Part shown: piece after piece, positions 18,866 to 26,781 of the stretch
Numbering within the stretch: the stretch's first letter is position 1
Layout: every line of letters begins with the position of its first letter
Source: Thermoplasmata archaeon
Lineage (GTDB): Archaea; Thermoplasmatota; Thermoplasmata; Halarchaeoplasmatales; Halarchaeoplasmataceae
Length of the DNA: 64,000 nt
Assembly (NCBI GenBank): GCA_003554965.1
Contig: PWHR01000009.1
Location: forward strand, 1-64,000
Reading direction: 5' to 3'
Program-made: the position numbers and the translations under genes
Notes under the pieces: generated by a model
Database searches by the model: none
The model's input: the letters and a program-made list of their open reading frames with translations, nothing else
What the model was told of the DNA's origin: nothing

Positions 18866-20071
18866 TTGGAAGAAGACGAGATAGAAGGTACTTCAAAGGA
18901 GTTGACTCAAAGGATAGAAGAACTCCAGAAGAAGCACGAAAAGCTCTCTAAGGAATATCAACCTTCTGAGAGAAGGGACTATGTGAAAAGTGAATTGGAA
19001 AAGTTGAAAAGAGAGACCCAGGAACTCAAAAAAGAGATCAATAGGTTGAAGAAGCCACCTCTTCTCGTCGGTCTTGTCAAGGAACTTTTACCGAATGACA
19101 AGGCAATTATAGAAAGCACCACCGGACCCGATTTTATCGTGAACGTTGCTGATTTTTTACCAGGGAGAGATCTAAAACCAGGAACAAGAGTCGCATTGAA
19201 CAAGCAAACCCTTTCTGTTGTTAGGATCTTACCACCGCCCGTTGATCCAGAAATCATGGGTGCAGAGTTAGTAGTAAAACCTGAAGTGACCTACAGCGAT
19301 ATAGGAGGTCTTGAGGAACAGATAAAAGAGGTCAAAGAAACCGTCGAAGATCCACTCCTTTTCCCGGAACGATTTAAAGACAGGGGGATAGAACCTCCAA
19401 AAGCAGTCCTGCTTGTCGGACCACCCGGAACGGGTAAAACGATGACCGCCAAAGCTGTGGCTAACTCGACTAACGCCACCTTTATCAAGTTGGTCGGTTC
19501 TGAACTGGTACAAAAATATATAGGCGAAGGGGCAAGGATGGTCAGGGAACTTTTCCAGATGGCTAGAGATAGGTCCCCTACGATAATATTTATAGACGAA
19601 CTCGATTCCGTTGCTACAAGCAGACAAGAAAAAGCTACTTCTGGTGATAGAGAAGTACAAAGAACGATGATGCAGTTGTTATCGGAATTGGACGGTTTCG
19701 ATCCTTTGGGTGACGTGAAGATCATAGGAGCTACCAACCGACCGAAACTATTGGATAAGGCTCTTCTGAGACCAGGCAGATTCGATCGTATAATAGAAAC
19801 ACCTAGACCTAGCTACGAAGGAAGAAAACAGATATTCAAGATACATCTAAAAGAGATGGACGTCAAAGATTCTATAGACCTTTCCTTTTTGGCAGAAAGG
19901 ACTGAAGAAGCCAGTGGAGCTGACATCAAAGCTATCTGCACAGAAGCGGGAATGTTCTCTATTAGAAAAGATAAGGATAATATAGATAAAAGTGATTTCA
20001 TCGATGCGATCGACAAGGTCTTGAATGATTCAACTGAAAGAAAGATCAAAAGAGAAGTAATGTACGCTTGA
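18866..20071 (+). CDS. pan: Proteasome-activating nucleotidase PAN
   Basis: Hexameric AAA+ unfoldase that feeds substrates to the 20S proteasome. N-terminal coiled coil (about residues 5-60), OB domain (about 65-125), then the AAA+ module: Walker A VGPPGTGKTMTAK (about 180), Walker B IIFIDELDSV, second region of homology ATNRPKLLDKALLRPGRFDR. The C-terminus VMYA fits the HbYX motif that opens the proteasome gate. Start is TTG 18866, with GGTGGTC just before it and a TATA box (TTTATAACT, about 18819-18828). The beta subunit is encoded at 36074; the alpha subunit is not in this window. Confidence 0.96.
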   Translation: MEEDEIEGTSKELTQRIEELQKKHEKLSKEYQPSERRDYVKSELEKLKRETQELKKEINRLKKPPLLVGLVKELLPNDKAIIESTTGPDFIVNVADFLPGRDLKPGTRVALNKQTLSVVRILPPPVDPEIMGAELVVKPEVTYSDIGGLEEQIKEVKETVEDPLLFPERFKDRGIEPPKAVLLVGPPGTGKTMTAKAVANSTNATFIKLVGSELVQKYIGEGARMVRELFQMARDRSPTIIFIDELDSVATSRQEKATSGDREVQRTMMQLLSELDGFDPLGDVKIIGATNRPKLLDKALLRPGRFDRIIETPRPSYEGRKQIFKIHLKEMDVKDSIDLSFLAERTEEASGADIKAICTEAGMFSIRKDKDNIDKSDFIDAIDKVLNDSTERKIKREVMYA

Positions 20072-20335
20072 TCAATCCCTTGAATCTTCGATATCTTCTT
20101 CTAATATCAAGGAACCTACGTAGCTACAATCCTTGCAATTGTATTTGTAACCGGTCACAAAACCAGCCTCTGGCATGATGTTGGAACTTCCACACTTCGG
20201 GCATTTCAAAGTTTTGTTTTTTCCTTTCATCGGATCGAGCTCTCCAAGAGAGTATATTTTACCATCGATATCCCAGTATTCTAAGGAAGATAGATGTCCC
20301 CTGGCCGTAACAGGAAGGTTCATCGTTTGGTGCAT
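20072..20335 (-). CDS. Zinc-ribbon protein behind a structured leader
   Basis: An 87-residue protein with one zinc ribbon: KCPKCGSSNIMPE and YNCKDCSYVGSL form the two CxxC knuckles (about residues 44-73), with an acidic tail. The N-terminal half (HLSSLEYWDIDGKIYS) has no recognised domain. ATG 20335 follows GGAGGGGA at good distance. That SD is part of the predicted closing helix of a roughly 190-base structured RNA at 20342-20526. Its end directly abuts the end of convergent pan. Specific function unknown; zinc-ribbon proteins of this size often bind nucleic acid or act as transcription-related factors. Confidence 0.75.
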   Translation of the reverse strand: MHQTMNLPVTARGHLSSLEYWDIDGKIYSLGELDPMKGKNKTLKCPKCGSSNIMPEAGFVTGYKYNCKDCSYVGSLILEEDIEDSRD

Positions 20336-20341
20336 CCATCT

Positions 20342-20557
20342 CCCCTCCTTGACTCTGACCAGGGGCTTGTCCGGTCCCGGGGTTGTTCCCTGATCACATC
20401 CGGACTTCTCATCCTAATCACAGGGGGACCCTACGGAATCGTATCCAGCCCTTGCATCGTGGATCACAGCCCTGGGAAGCTCACCACGATCTTCGTAGCC
20501 GGACATCTATGTATATGGTCAAGGGGCTATTTTAAACCTGTTGGTAACGTCTGATAT
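20342..20557 (-). ncRNA. Highly structured leader RNA, candidate riboswitch or ncRNA
   Basis: This G+C-rich island folds on the minus strand into nested helices, given here by plus-strand positions. Closing helix 20518-20526 with 20344-20353 contains the SD of the next gene. Stem 20499-20505 (CCGGACA) pairs with 20368-20374 (TGTCCGG). Arm one is 20373-20378 with 20425-20430 plus CCCTG (20388) with CAGGG (20421). Arm two is CTACG 20431-20435 with CGTAG 20494-20498 plus ATCGTGG 20456-20462 with CCACGAT 20484-20490. Together they form a three-way junction. A TATA-like TTAATAAATA (20577-20588) predicts a start near 20557; a nearer TTTAAAAT would start it near 20510. It lacks SRP and RNase P hallmarks and I match it to no known riboswitch class. 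Confidence 0.65.
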
Positions 20558-20695
20558 ACCCATCCTGATCAGATCCTATTTATTAATTGATCCATTCATT
20601 TATCGAATTATCGGATTAAAAATGATATACTAAAAAACTGAAAAGAGAAGTTAGGTAGACTTGAAGTGGACTTGGCGATATAGATTTTACTCAAC

Positions 20696-20917
20696 TTATT
20701 CTGTGTTTTTAGTTTCGATCTTGACGCTTTTACGTTCGGGCCAATTTTTAGCCTTTTGGATTATGATCATGTCTTCCCGTACTCGAACGAATACTTCGTC
20801 ACCGACCTCCAGACCAGCAGCCTCCAATTCATCTTCGTTGAGGCTTAGATGTGCATTATGAAACTCTCCGTCTTTACCTTTCGAACCGCTCGGATTCAAC
20901 TTCTTCTTCCTGACCAT
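20696..20917 (-). CDS. AbrB/SpoVT-like small protein
   Basis: A 73-residue basic protein. LEAAGLEVGDEVFVRVREDM followed by IIIQKA resembles the swapped-hairpin AbrB/SpoVT DNA-binding fold (residues 32-56), preceded by a Lys/Ser-rich tail and followed by a charged tail. Such proteins are small transcription regulators or antitoxins; no toxin gene is adjacent, so a regulator is more likely. The region 20558-20695 in front of the leader RNA is A+T-rich and otherwise empty. Assignment rests on short similarity. Confidence 0.6.
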   Translation of the reverse strand: MVRKKKLNPSGSKGKDGEFHNAHLSLNEDELEAAGLEVGDEVFVRVREDMIIIQKAKNWPERKSVKIETKNTE

Positions 20918-20978
20918 TTTTATCTGGGATAGATATTCAGTATCCTATTATTTAAAACTAACGAATCTTTCTTGTTTT

Positions 20979-21770
20979 CTAGAGAACAAAAAGTCTTATC
21001 ATGAAATACAAACCGATAGCGAAGGAATAACTTGGTATCAAGTACTTCCATATTTTGTTGGGTAACACTCTAAGTATGTAGGGAGCAATTATAGAAGCAA
21101 AGAAAGAACCGGTAAACATCGACGGCAAAAGGAACAGATCTATATCTCCGACTCCGAACGCGAGGGTAAAAAAAGTGATAGCACCTACGGTCGATACAAA
21201 TCCCTCCGTGGTCTGCGTTATTGCGGCGGCGGTCTTTTCATAGATACCAGAAAGTATGTTTCCCATTACCAGAACGGGACCATAACCTCCTCCGCCTACT
21301 CCTTTATTGAATCCTGCGACGGCCGCGAAAGTTACTATGAACTTCGGTCTAAAACGATATTCCTTACTTCCCTTCACTCGCACTAGTCCGAGAAAGCCCA
21401 TTACTATCACCAGTATGGCTATATAAGTATTCAAGAAGATCTCTGGAGGTTGTATGAAATAATGTACTAAAAGGGTCGAGCAGACAATCATTACCGCACC
21501 GACGCCCGCTGTAAAAGCTACCGTTTTGGTTTCATCGTTAAGAGGTCTTTTGAGTGAGTAATTGACATTTTCAAACTCATGGTGGAACCAACCTGAAATT
21601 AGACCTGACAGCGCCGCTACTATGACCAGGGATGGTACGACCTCAAGAGCAGGGTCATATCCCATCATGATAAGAAGTGGAGCAGATACTGTACCGAGAC
21701 CTTGTCCAGCCGAACTGTCGATCAGATCGAAAACGAATATGATTATTATAACAATCGGTATAAGCTCCAT
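20979..21770 (-). CDS. TauE/SafE-type membrane exporter
   Basis: Polytopic membrane protein with about eight hydrophobic segments in two repeated halves. The first half carries DLIDSSAGQGLGTVSAPLL and the second GFNKGVGGGGYGPVLVMG, the two G-rich loops typical of TauE/SafE transporters of sulfite, sulfoacetate or other sulfur-containing anions. Length 263 is normal. The substrate cannot be told from sequence. Single gene with a short leader. Confidence 0.85.
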   Translation of the reverse strand: MELIPIVIIIIFVFDLIDSSAGQGLGTVSAPLLIMMGYDPALEVVPSLVIVAALSGLISGWFHHEFENVNYSLKRPLNDETKTVAFTAGVGAVMIVCSTLLVHYFIQPPEIFLNTYIAILVIVMGFLGLVRVKGSKEYRFRPKFIVTFAAVAGFNKGVGGGGYGPVLVMGNILSGIYEKTAAAITQTTEGFVSTVGAITFFTLAFGVGDIDLFLLPSMFTGSFFASIIAPYILRVLPNKIWKYLIPSYSFAIGLYFMIRLFVL

Positions 21771-21898
21771 TCAGACCTTACTCCCTTTAGAAAATAAAGA
21801 TGATAGTATAGATTGGTTTTTGAATTTTTGCCATGAAGCTATCATTGTTTGGAACAGGTGAAATAACATCAGAGGATTTTTCTATTTTTCCAAGAAGA

Positions 21899-22072
21899 TC
21901 ATAAGAATACGTACATCAGTCCCATAGCTCCAAAGTAAAAACACATGGCTAAACCGAGCTTCTTGACCTTCTCTTTTCTGATCTTCATCCTCTCTGTGAT
22001 GTCCTTCTCATCGTTCCAGAACATGGCAGATGCGCCCATCTTGCTTTTATCTATCAAGCTTTCATTTTCCAT
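21899..22072 (-). CDS. Small tail-anchored membrane protein
   Basis: A 57-residue protein with a charged N-terminus (MENESLIDKSKMGASAMFW, then basic KIRKEKVKK) and one C-terminal transmembrane helix (LGLAMCFYFGAMGLMYVFL). ATG 22072 is preferred over GTG 22081, as GGGTGA forms an SD that overlaps the GTG. Family not recognised. The following 22073-22357 is A+T-rich; it contains the promoter of the next rightward gene (TTTATAATAG at 22261-22270) and no gene. Confidence 0.5.
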   Translation of the reverse strand: MENESLIDKSKMGASAMFWNDEKDITERMKIRKEKVKKLGLAMCFYFGAMGLMYVFL

Positions 22073-22357
22073 TTTTTTCACCCTTATATGATTTATTAAT
22101 TATTCATAAATTATCTTTTTAGGATGTCTGTATAATACATATATGATACAAGACGTATATAAACTTAACGGAGCATTTATTTTTTTAAGTCTAAAAAACT
22201 TCTTTGAGTAATCCGGAGAAATCTTTTCGGAATAGCTAACTGTCAACTAGACATCAAAAATTTATAATAGAAGATACCATAAGAAACAAACGGGATTTGA
22301 ACTACGGAGCAACGTGGTTCAACTCAAACTAACTAAGCATGGAGGTATAAGTTCTTC

Positions 22358-22912
22358 ATGGAGCCTAAAAGAAAAAAGAAAGACCGTATTGGTAAAAAAT
22401 TTAGAAGACCTGGAAAGAAGGTCATGAAGAGGAAGAACGAGGAAAGAAGCGAGGAAATAAAGACTCTCATGATCGCAAGTTATAGGGAAGAATACTCTAA
22501 AGAAGCACTGGATGCTATAAGACAGATAATCGACCATGAGCAGCCTGAGAGGATCATTATACTAAAACTCATCGAAGAAAAACATTTTTCCGAATTGGTG
22601 GACGCCAATGTCGGCACGGAGGAAAAAAAAGATATCATCGATTCTGTGAAGAAGGAGAAAAAGAAATTAGCGGATCACTACGCAAAAATGCTGATCGACA
22701 TGGTTGAAGAGTTCGATGTGCAATCCGAGGTTCATCTCAGGAAAGGGGACCAGTTGGCCGTTGAGATCATAGAAGAGTTCAAGAACAGTGATGTCGATCA
22801 CCTGATACTCCATGGGCCTAAAAAAGGACCCCTGGGGAAAGTTATCGAAGGGAGTTTATCAAAAAAAGTTAAGAAGAAATTAAATACTAGAAAAATCACT
22901 TTACTAGATTGA
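22358..22912 (+). CDS. Divergent universal-stress-like protein (A)
   Basis: About 40 very basic N-terminal residues (KRKKKDRIGKKFRRPGKK) precede a Usp-like alpha/beta domain (TLMIASYREEYSKEALDAI at about 38-56; HLILHGPKKGPLGKVIEG, then SLSKKV, near the end). The G-x2-G-x9-GS nucleotide signature is largely kept, but the conserved Asp of the first strand is missing. The basic tail may bind nucleic acid or membrane lipids (inference). SD GGAGGT lies 11 bases before the ATG. It is a paralogue of the gene at 24429; together they bracket a transporter gene. Confidence 0.7.
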   Translation: MEPKRKKKDRIGKKFRRPGKKVMKRKNEERSEEIKTLMIASYREEYSKEALDAIRQIIDHEQPERIIILKLIEEKHFSELVDANVGTEEKKDIIDSVKKEKKKLADHYAKMLIDMVEEFDVQSEVHLRKGDQLAVEIIEEFKNSDVDHLILHGPKKGPLGKVIEGSLSKKVKKKLNTRKITLLD

Positions 22913-22993
22913 TTTCATGCTTCAATTATAGCTAATATGATCTGGTTCGATTTGAGATAGAAATAGTAGTCCCTTATCAGGACGGTGGTCACG

Positions 22994-24409
22994 ATGGATA
23001 AGAAAAGTAGAGACCCTCATGATGTAATAAGAAATGATATATTCCAAACGTTGGTAGGTTTGTCCATATTTATTCTCATAGTTATTTTTTCTACTATCTA
23101 TGCAGCTAATCCCGAGCTGTATTATGGTGTCGCTCTCATATTCCTCGCTGTTTACATGTGGCTCTTGACTCCGATCTCTTTCATATTCACTACATTCCTT
23201 TTGATAGCCTCTTCGGTCCTTCTGGGACTTGTCCCTCCTGATGAAGCTTTTGAGGGTTTTTCTTCCGGTACTCTTTTTTTCTTGATGGGTGCGTTTATAC
23301 TAGCGATAGCATTTGAAGTTCAGGATCTTCATAAACGAGTCGCACTGACTTTTTTGAAGTTTTTTGGGTCATCTCCAAGACGATTTATAATGGGTGTAAC
23401 GCTCGTAGGAGCATTGCTATCTATGTTGATACCAGAACATGGCATTGCTGCTATTTTTATACCGATCCTACTTGGAATATATCATTATTCAAAACGAATG
23501 GATATAGCGAACTCTAATTTTGCCAAATCTACACTTCTTGCTCTTTCTTATGGTACTTCTGTGGGCAGTATAGCTACTTTCCTTGGAGGAGCAAGAAATA
23601 TATTGGCGGTGGAGATATACACCCGTTATACAGGAGGCGATCCCATATCATTCGCGGAATGGTTCGTGGCGTCTATACCCGTTTCTCTAGTGATGATGTT
23701 TCTTGTGTATTTTGTTCTTGCAAAAATCTTTGATCTCGAAGAGGTCGACATGGAGAATATTCGAAAAAATATAAAACAAGATTTAGAGAGGATGGGCGAT
23801 CTTACAATGGGGGAAGGTATGGCTGCAGGATTTCTTCTATCAGGATTCATCGCTTGGGCTACTATCGGACAGATAATAGGGATGGGCGTTGTCGCTGTGA
23901 TTCTGGCAGTGGCCATAGGAATGACAAAATTAGTTTCATGGGATGACGTTGAATCAAGAATGCCTTGGGGTACCTTGTTCCTTTATGTAGGAGCAGTTAC
24001 CCTATCCATCGTTTTACCGGAAACAGGAGTGCTTGAAGTATTAGCTACATCTTTGATGGAAAGCGTGGGTGATAATCCATATTTGATTCTTGGTTTGTTC
24101 GCAGCTTTAGCAGTATTCCTCTCAGGAGTGATGGGTAATGCTGCAGTGACAGCTATCTTGTTACCAGTGGCATTGCCTGCTATGGAACCACTTGGTTTAC
24201 CAGTAATTGTTCCAGTATTTACAATTGCTCTAGCTAGTGCGTTCGCATTCATAACCCCTATCGGTACACCTAGTGCGATGTTAGTTTATGGAACCGGGAA
24301 TTTAGATGCTAAGGATTTTTTAAAGCCTGGTTTAATACTTAGCATATTAGGCGTACTCGTCTTCCTCACCATAGGATTAGGCTGGTGGAGGCTGCTTGAA
24401 TATTGGTGA
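22994..24409 (+). CDS. DASS/SLC13-like membrane transporter
   Basis: Twelve or so hydrophobic segments in an inverted-repeat layout of the divalent anion/sodium symporter type. First half: GTSVGSIATFLGGARNILAV. Second half: SGVMGNAAVTAILLPVALP and TPIGTPSAMLVYGTGN. In standard DASS proteins the two ion or substrate loops read close to GTPPN; here they read GGARN and GTPSA, so the substrate may differ from dicarboxylate or sulfate. The start at ATG 22994 follows GGTGG. It lies between two Usp-like genes in the same direction (gaps of about 80 and 19 bases). Confidence 0.8.
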   Translation: MDKKSRDPHDVIRNDIFQTLVGLSIFILIVIFSTIYAANPELYYGVALIFLAVYMWLLTPISFIFTTFLLIASSVLLGLVPPDEAFEGFSSGTLFFLMGAFILAIAFEVQDLHKRVALTFLKFFGSSPRRFIMGVTLVGALLSMLIPEHGIAAIFIPILLGIYHYSKRMDIANSNFAKSTLLALSYGTSVGSIATFLGGARNILAVEIYTRYTGGDPISFAEWFVASIPVSLVMMFLVYFVLAKIFDLEEVDMENIRKNIKQDLERMGDLTMGEGMAAGFLLSGFIAWATIGQIIGMGVVAVILAVAIGMTKLVSWDDVESRMPWGTLFLYVGAVTLSIVLPETGVLEVLATSLMESVGDNPYLILGLFAALAVFLSGVMGNAAVTAILLPVALPAMEPLGLPVIVPVFTIALASAFAFITPIGTPSAMLVYGTGNLDAKDFLKPGLILSILGVLVFLTIGLGWWRLLEYW

Positions 24410-24428
24410 AAAAAGATAAGTGATAAAG

Positions 24429-24950
24429 ATGGAGAAGGAAAACCACAAGATAAAACAGATCGAAGAGAACGAGATCAAAGACATCGAGGAAGAGATGGAG
24501 AACGTTCTGTTGATCGCCTGTTACGAGAAACCTTTCTCAAAGAAGGCTCTAAAGAGGATCAGAGGCACTATAGAAAAAGAGAAACCGACGAAGATCATAG
24601 TCCTGAAGATAGTCGAAGAACCAGAGGTGCCTGATTTTGCAGACGAACAGATAGGCGATAAGACTAGAGAGGAATTCGAGGATTCTGTAGTCAAAGATAA
24701 GAAAACTCAAGTCGATTCGTACACTAAGGACGTCTTGAAGATCACCGATGAAACCGGAATTCCTACAGAGGTGCGTTTCAGAAAAGCAGATCTGATAGCG
24801 GATGAGATCGTCAATGACTACGAAAAGATGGAAGTCGATCATCTGATCATCCACAAAGGCGATAAAGATCTTCTCGAAAGACTGAGGAAAGGTGAAGTGG
24901 AAAAGGATGTCAAAAAAGAAGTCGACAGCGAAGATATAACGACCGTTTGA
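24429..24950 (+). CDS. Divergent universal-stress-like protein (B)
   Basis: Paralogue of the protein at 22358 over its whole Usp-like domain (VLLIACYEKPFSKKALKRI; IIVLKIVEEP; VDHLIIHKGDK). The N-terminus is charged but lacks the strongly basic extension. The Usp nucleotide signature has decayed (HKGDKDLLERLRKGEVEKDV has no GS), so nucleotide binding is doubtful while the partner may retain it. Starts 19 bases after the transporter stop, so probably the same transcript. A regulatory role on the transporter is inferred from context only. Confidence 0.7.
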   Translation: MEKENHKIKQIEENEIKDIEEEMENVLLIACYEKPFSKKALKRIRGTIEKEKPTKIIVLKIVEEPEVPDFADEQIGDKTREEFEDSVVKDKKTQVDSYTKDVLKITDETGIPTEVRFRKADLIADEIVNDYEKMEVDHLIIHKGDKDLLERLRKGEVEKDVKKEVDSEDITTV

Positions 24951-25000
24951 ATGGAAGGAAAAGTTTAAGAACATCGAACCAAAGTCTTCGAGTGATCCAG

Positions 25001-26767
25001 ATGTCCATAGTAAGACTCGGTAAGATACACCTGCATTGGTGTCGCAAATGCAACGTTCCGATAGTCGAGAAAGGAGTATGTGGTTCCTGTGGTGAGGAAG
25101 CGAGAAAGGTCGAAGTGACTCCTCCGGGGGATGTGAGACCAGCTTTTGAAAAGGATATCGAGCATATCAAGGAAACTATAGACGGACAGTGGGGCGTCGG
25201 TTATTCTGAAGAGATAATATCAAAGGATAAGACAGTGGTGTTGAACAGCACTCCATATCTCGATAAGATGGATGAAGTCATAGTCGACGGAGAGGTGCTA
25301 GGAACTTTTAGATACAATCCTAATAAGAGAGCAGAAGGAAAAGATCCTTACGAATTCCTTCTACGCCCATGGGAAGGCTTACCATCTCCAAAGAAAGGAT
25401 TTGTGGTTATAGATAAAGGCGCGGTAGAACCCATCTTGAGTGGGGGTAGCGTACTTAACCCAGGGATAATCGATGCGGATCCTGATATCCGAAAAGGAGA
25501 TGAAGTGATAGTTTTTGGACCTGACGAAGAGATCATCTGCTCCGGTTCAGCGATGATCAGCGGAAAAGAGATGATCAATTCATCTTCCGGCATAGGGGTC
25601 AAGAATCGATGGAGGAGATCAGATCATACACCAAAAGAAAAAGAGGCCGATTGGACCGATGCAGTAAAGGCGAACAAACCTCTGATAGAGAAGAGAGTGG
25701 AAAAGGCCATTTCATTTATAGAAGAGCAGTTGCAAAAACATGAAAAACCTGCGGCGGTAGCTTACAGTGGTGGGAAGGATTCACTCGCGACTTTACACCT
25801 GCTCTTGGAAGCTGGAAAGAAACCGGATCTGATTTTCGTGGACACTGGGATCGAACTTCCTGAGACCGTTGAAAATGTTGAGCATGTGGCAGAAAAATAT
25901 GATCTTAGATTGTTGATGAAGAAAGCTAAAAGTGGCTATTGGGATAACGTTGAGTATTTTGGTCCCTCAGCAAGGGATTACAGATGGTGTTGCAAGACCT
26001 GTAAATTGGGACCGACAGCGCTGCTGATAAAGGAACATTATGAGAAAGGAGTCCTTAGCTTCATAGGTCAGAGGAAATACGAATCCAGCCAAAGAAAGAG
26101 TCAGGGAAGTACTTGGAACAACCCCTGGGTTCCAGGACAGGATGCGGCTTCTCCTATACAAGATTGGACTGCACTCCATGTCTGGCTGTACCTTTTCAAA
26201 AAAGACGCAGATTGGAACCCATGGTATGAAAAGGGCTTCGAGAGGATAGGCTGTTGGGTATGCCCCGCTTCAGATATAGCTGCATTAGATAGATTGAAAA
26301 AAGAATACGATGATTTTGAAAAGTTTGAAAAGGTTTTGGAAAGATACGCTGATAAGAAAGGGCTTTCCCAGAAATGGATAGAACTGGGTTTATGGAGATG
26401 GTTAGACCCACCTAAGCATATTGAAGAGATATACGAAGATGTGGAAAAGGCAGAAAAAGCTTCAAAAGAGGATAGCATCGAAAGCAGATCTATAGAAGAT
26501 TTCATCCAGCATGAGAGAACGAGAAATCTTTTGAATGCATTGTACGATGTAGAAGGAGAATGTGTGGAAGAAGAGTCGGAAAACGAAGAACTGATAAGAA
26601 TCCATAAAAAAGCTCTCCACTGTGTCGAATGCGGTGTTTGTGTAGGCAGGTGTGAGAAGGAAGCTATATACTTTGAAAACGGTATAAAGATAGATCCCGA
26701 AAGATGTATACATTGTGGAAGATGCCTCGGGGAGTGTCCTGTTGTGAGATACGATTCCAGAACTTGA
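25001..26767 (+). CDS. Zinc ribbon-PUA-PAPS-reductase-like-ferredoxin protein
   Basis: Four-part archaeal protein. A zinc knuckle pair (WCRKCNVP, CGSCGEE, about residues 13-35), a PUA-like RNA-binding domain (about 130-205), a PP-loop ATP-pyrophosphatase domain of the PAPS-reductase family (VAYSGGKDSLATLHLL near 250; CCKTCKLGP; GCWVCPASD), and two C-terminal 4Fe-4S clusters (CVECGVCVGRCEK; CIHCGRCLGECPV). The PUA domain and Cys pairs speak for sulfur transfer to RNA or a cofactor rather than sulfate reduction (inference). ATG 25001 is preferred over the frame's earlier codons because the zinc motif starts just after it and a TATA-like AAGTTTAAG lies upstream. Confidence 0.85.
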   Translation: MSIVRLGKIHLHWCRKCNVPIVEKGVCGSCGEEARKVEVTPPGDVRPAFEKDIEHIKETIDGQWGVGYSEEIISKDKTVVLNSTPYLDKMDEVIVDGEVLGTFRYNPNKRAEGKDPYEFLLRPWEGLPSPKKGFVVIDKGAVEPILSGGSVLNPGIIDADPDIRKGDEVIVFGPDEEIICSGSAMISGKEMINSSSGIGVKNRWRRSDHTPKEKEADWTDAVKANKPLIEKRVEKAISFIEEQLQKHEKPAAVAYSGGKDSLATLHLLLEAGKKPDLIFVDTGIELPETVENVEHVAEKYDLRLLMKKAKSGYWDNVEYFGPSARDYRWCCKTCKLGPTALLIKEHYEKGVLSFIGQRKYESSQRKSQGSTWNNPWVPGQDAASPIQDWTALHVWLYLFKKDADWNPWYEKGFERIGCWVCPASDIAALDRLKKEYDDFEKFEKVLERYADKKGLSQKWIELGLWRWLDPPKHIEEIYEDVEKAEKASKEDSIESRSIEDFIQHERTRNLLNALYDVEGECVEEESENEELIRIHKKALHCVECGVCVGRCEKEAIYFENGIKIDPERCIHCGRCLGECPVVRYDSRT

Positions 26768-26781
26768 ATAGGTAGAATGAT

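Noticed and set aside
20342-20557. SRP RNA, RNase P RNA or TPP/cobalamin riboswitch.
   Set aside because: The SRP helix-8 GGAAG/AGCAG loops, the RNase P P4 motifs, the thi box and the B12 box were looked for on both strands and not found. It is also too short for archaeal SRP RNA.
22290-22302. CGGGATTTGAAC resembles the T arm of a reverse-strand tRNA.
   Set aside because: No acceptor stem, anticodon arm or D arm can be formed from the neighbouring A+T-rich bases.
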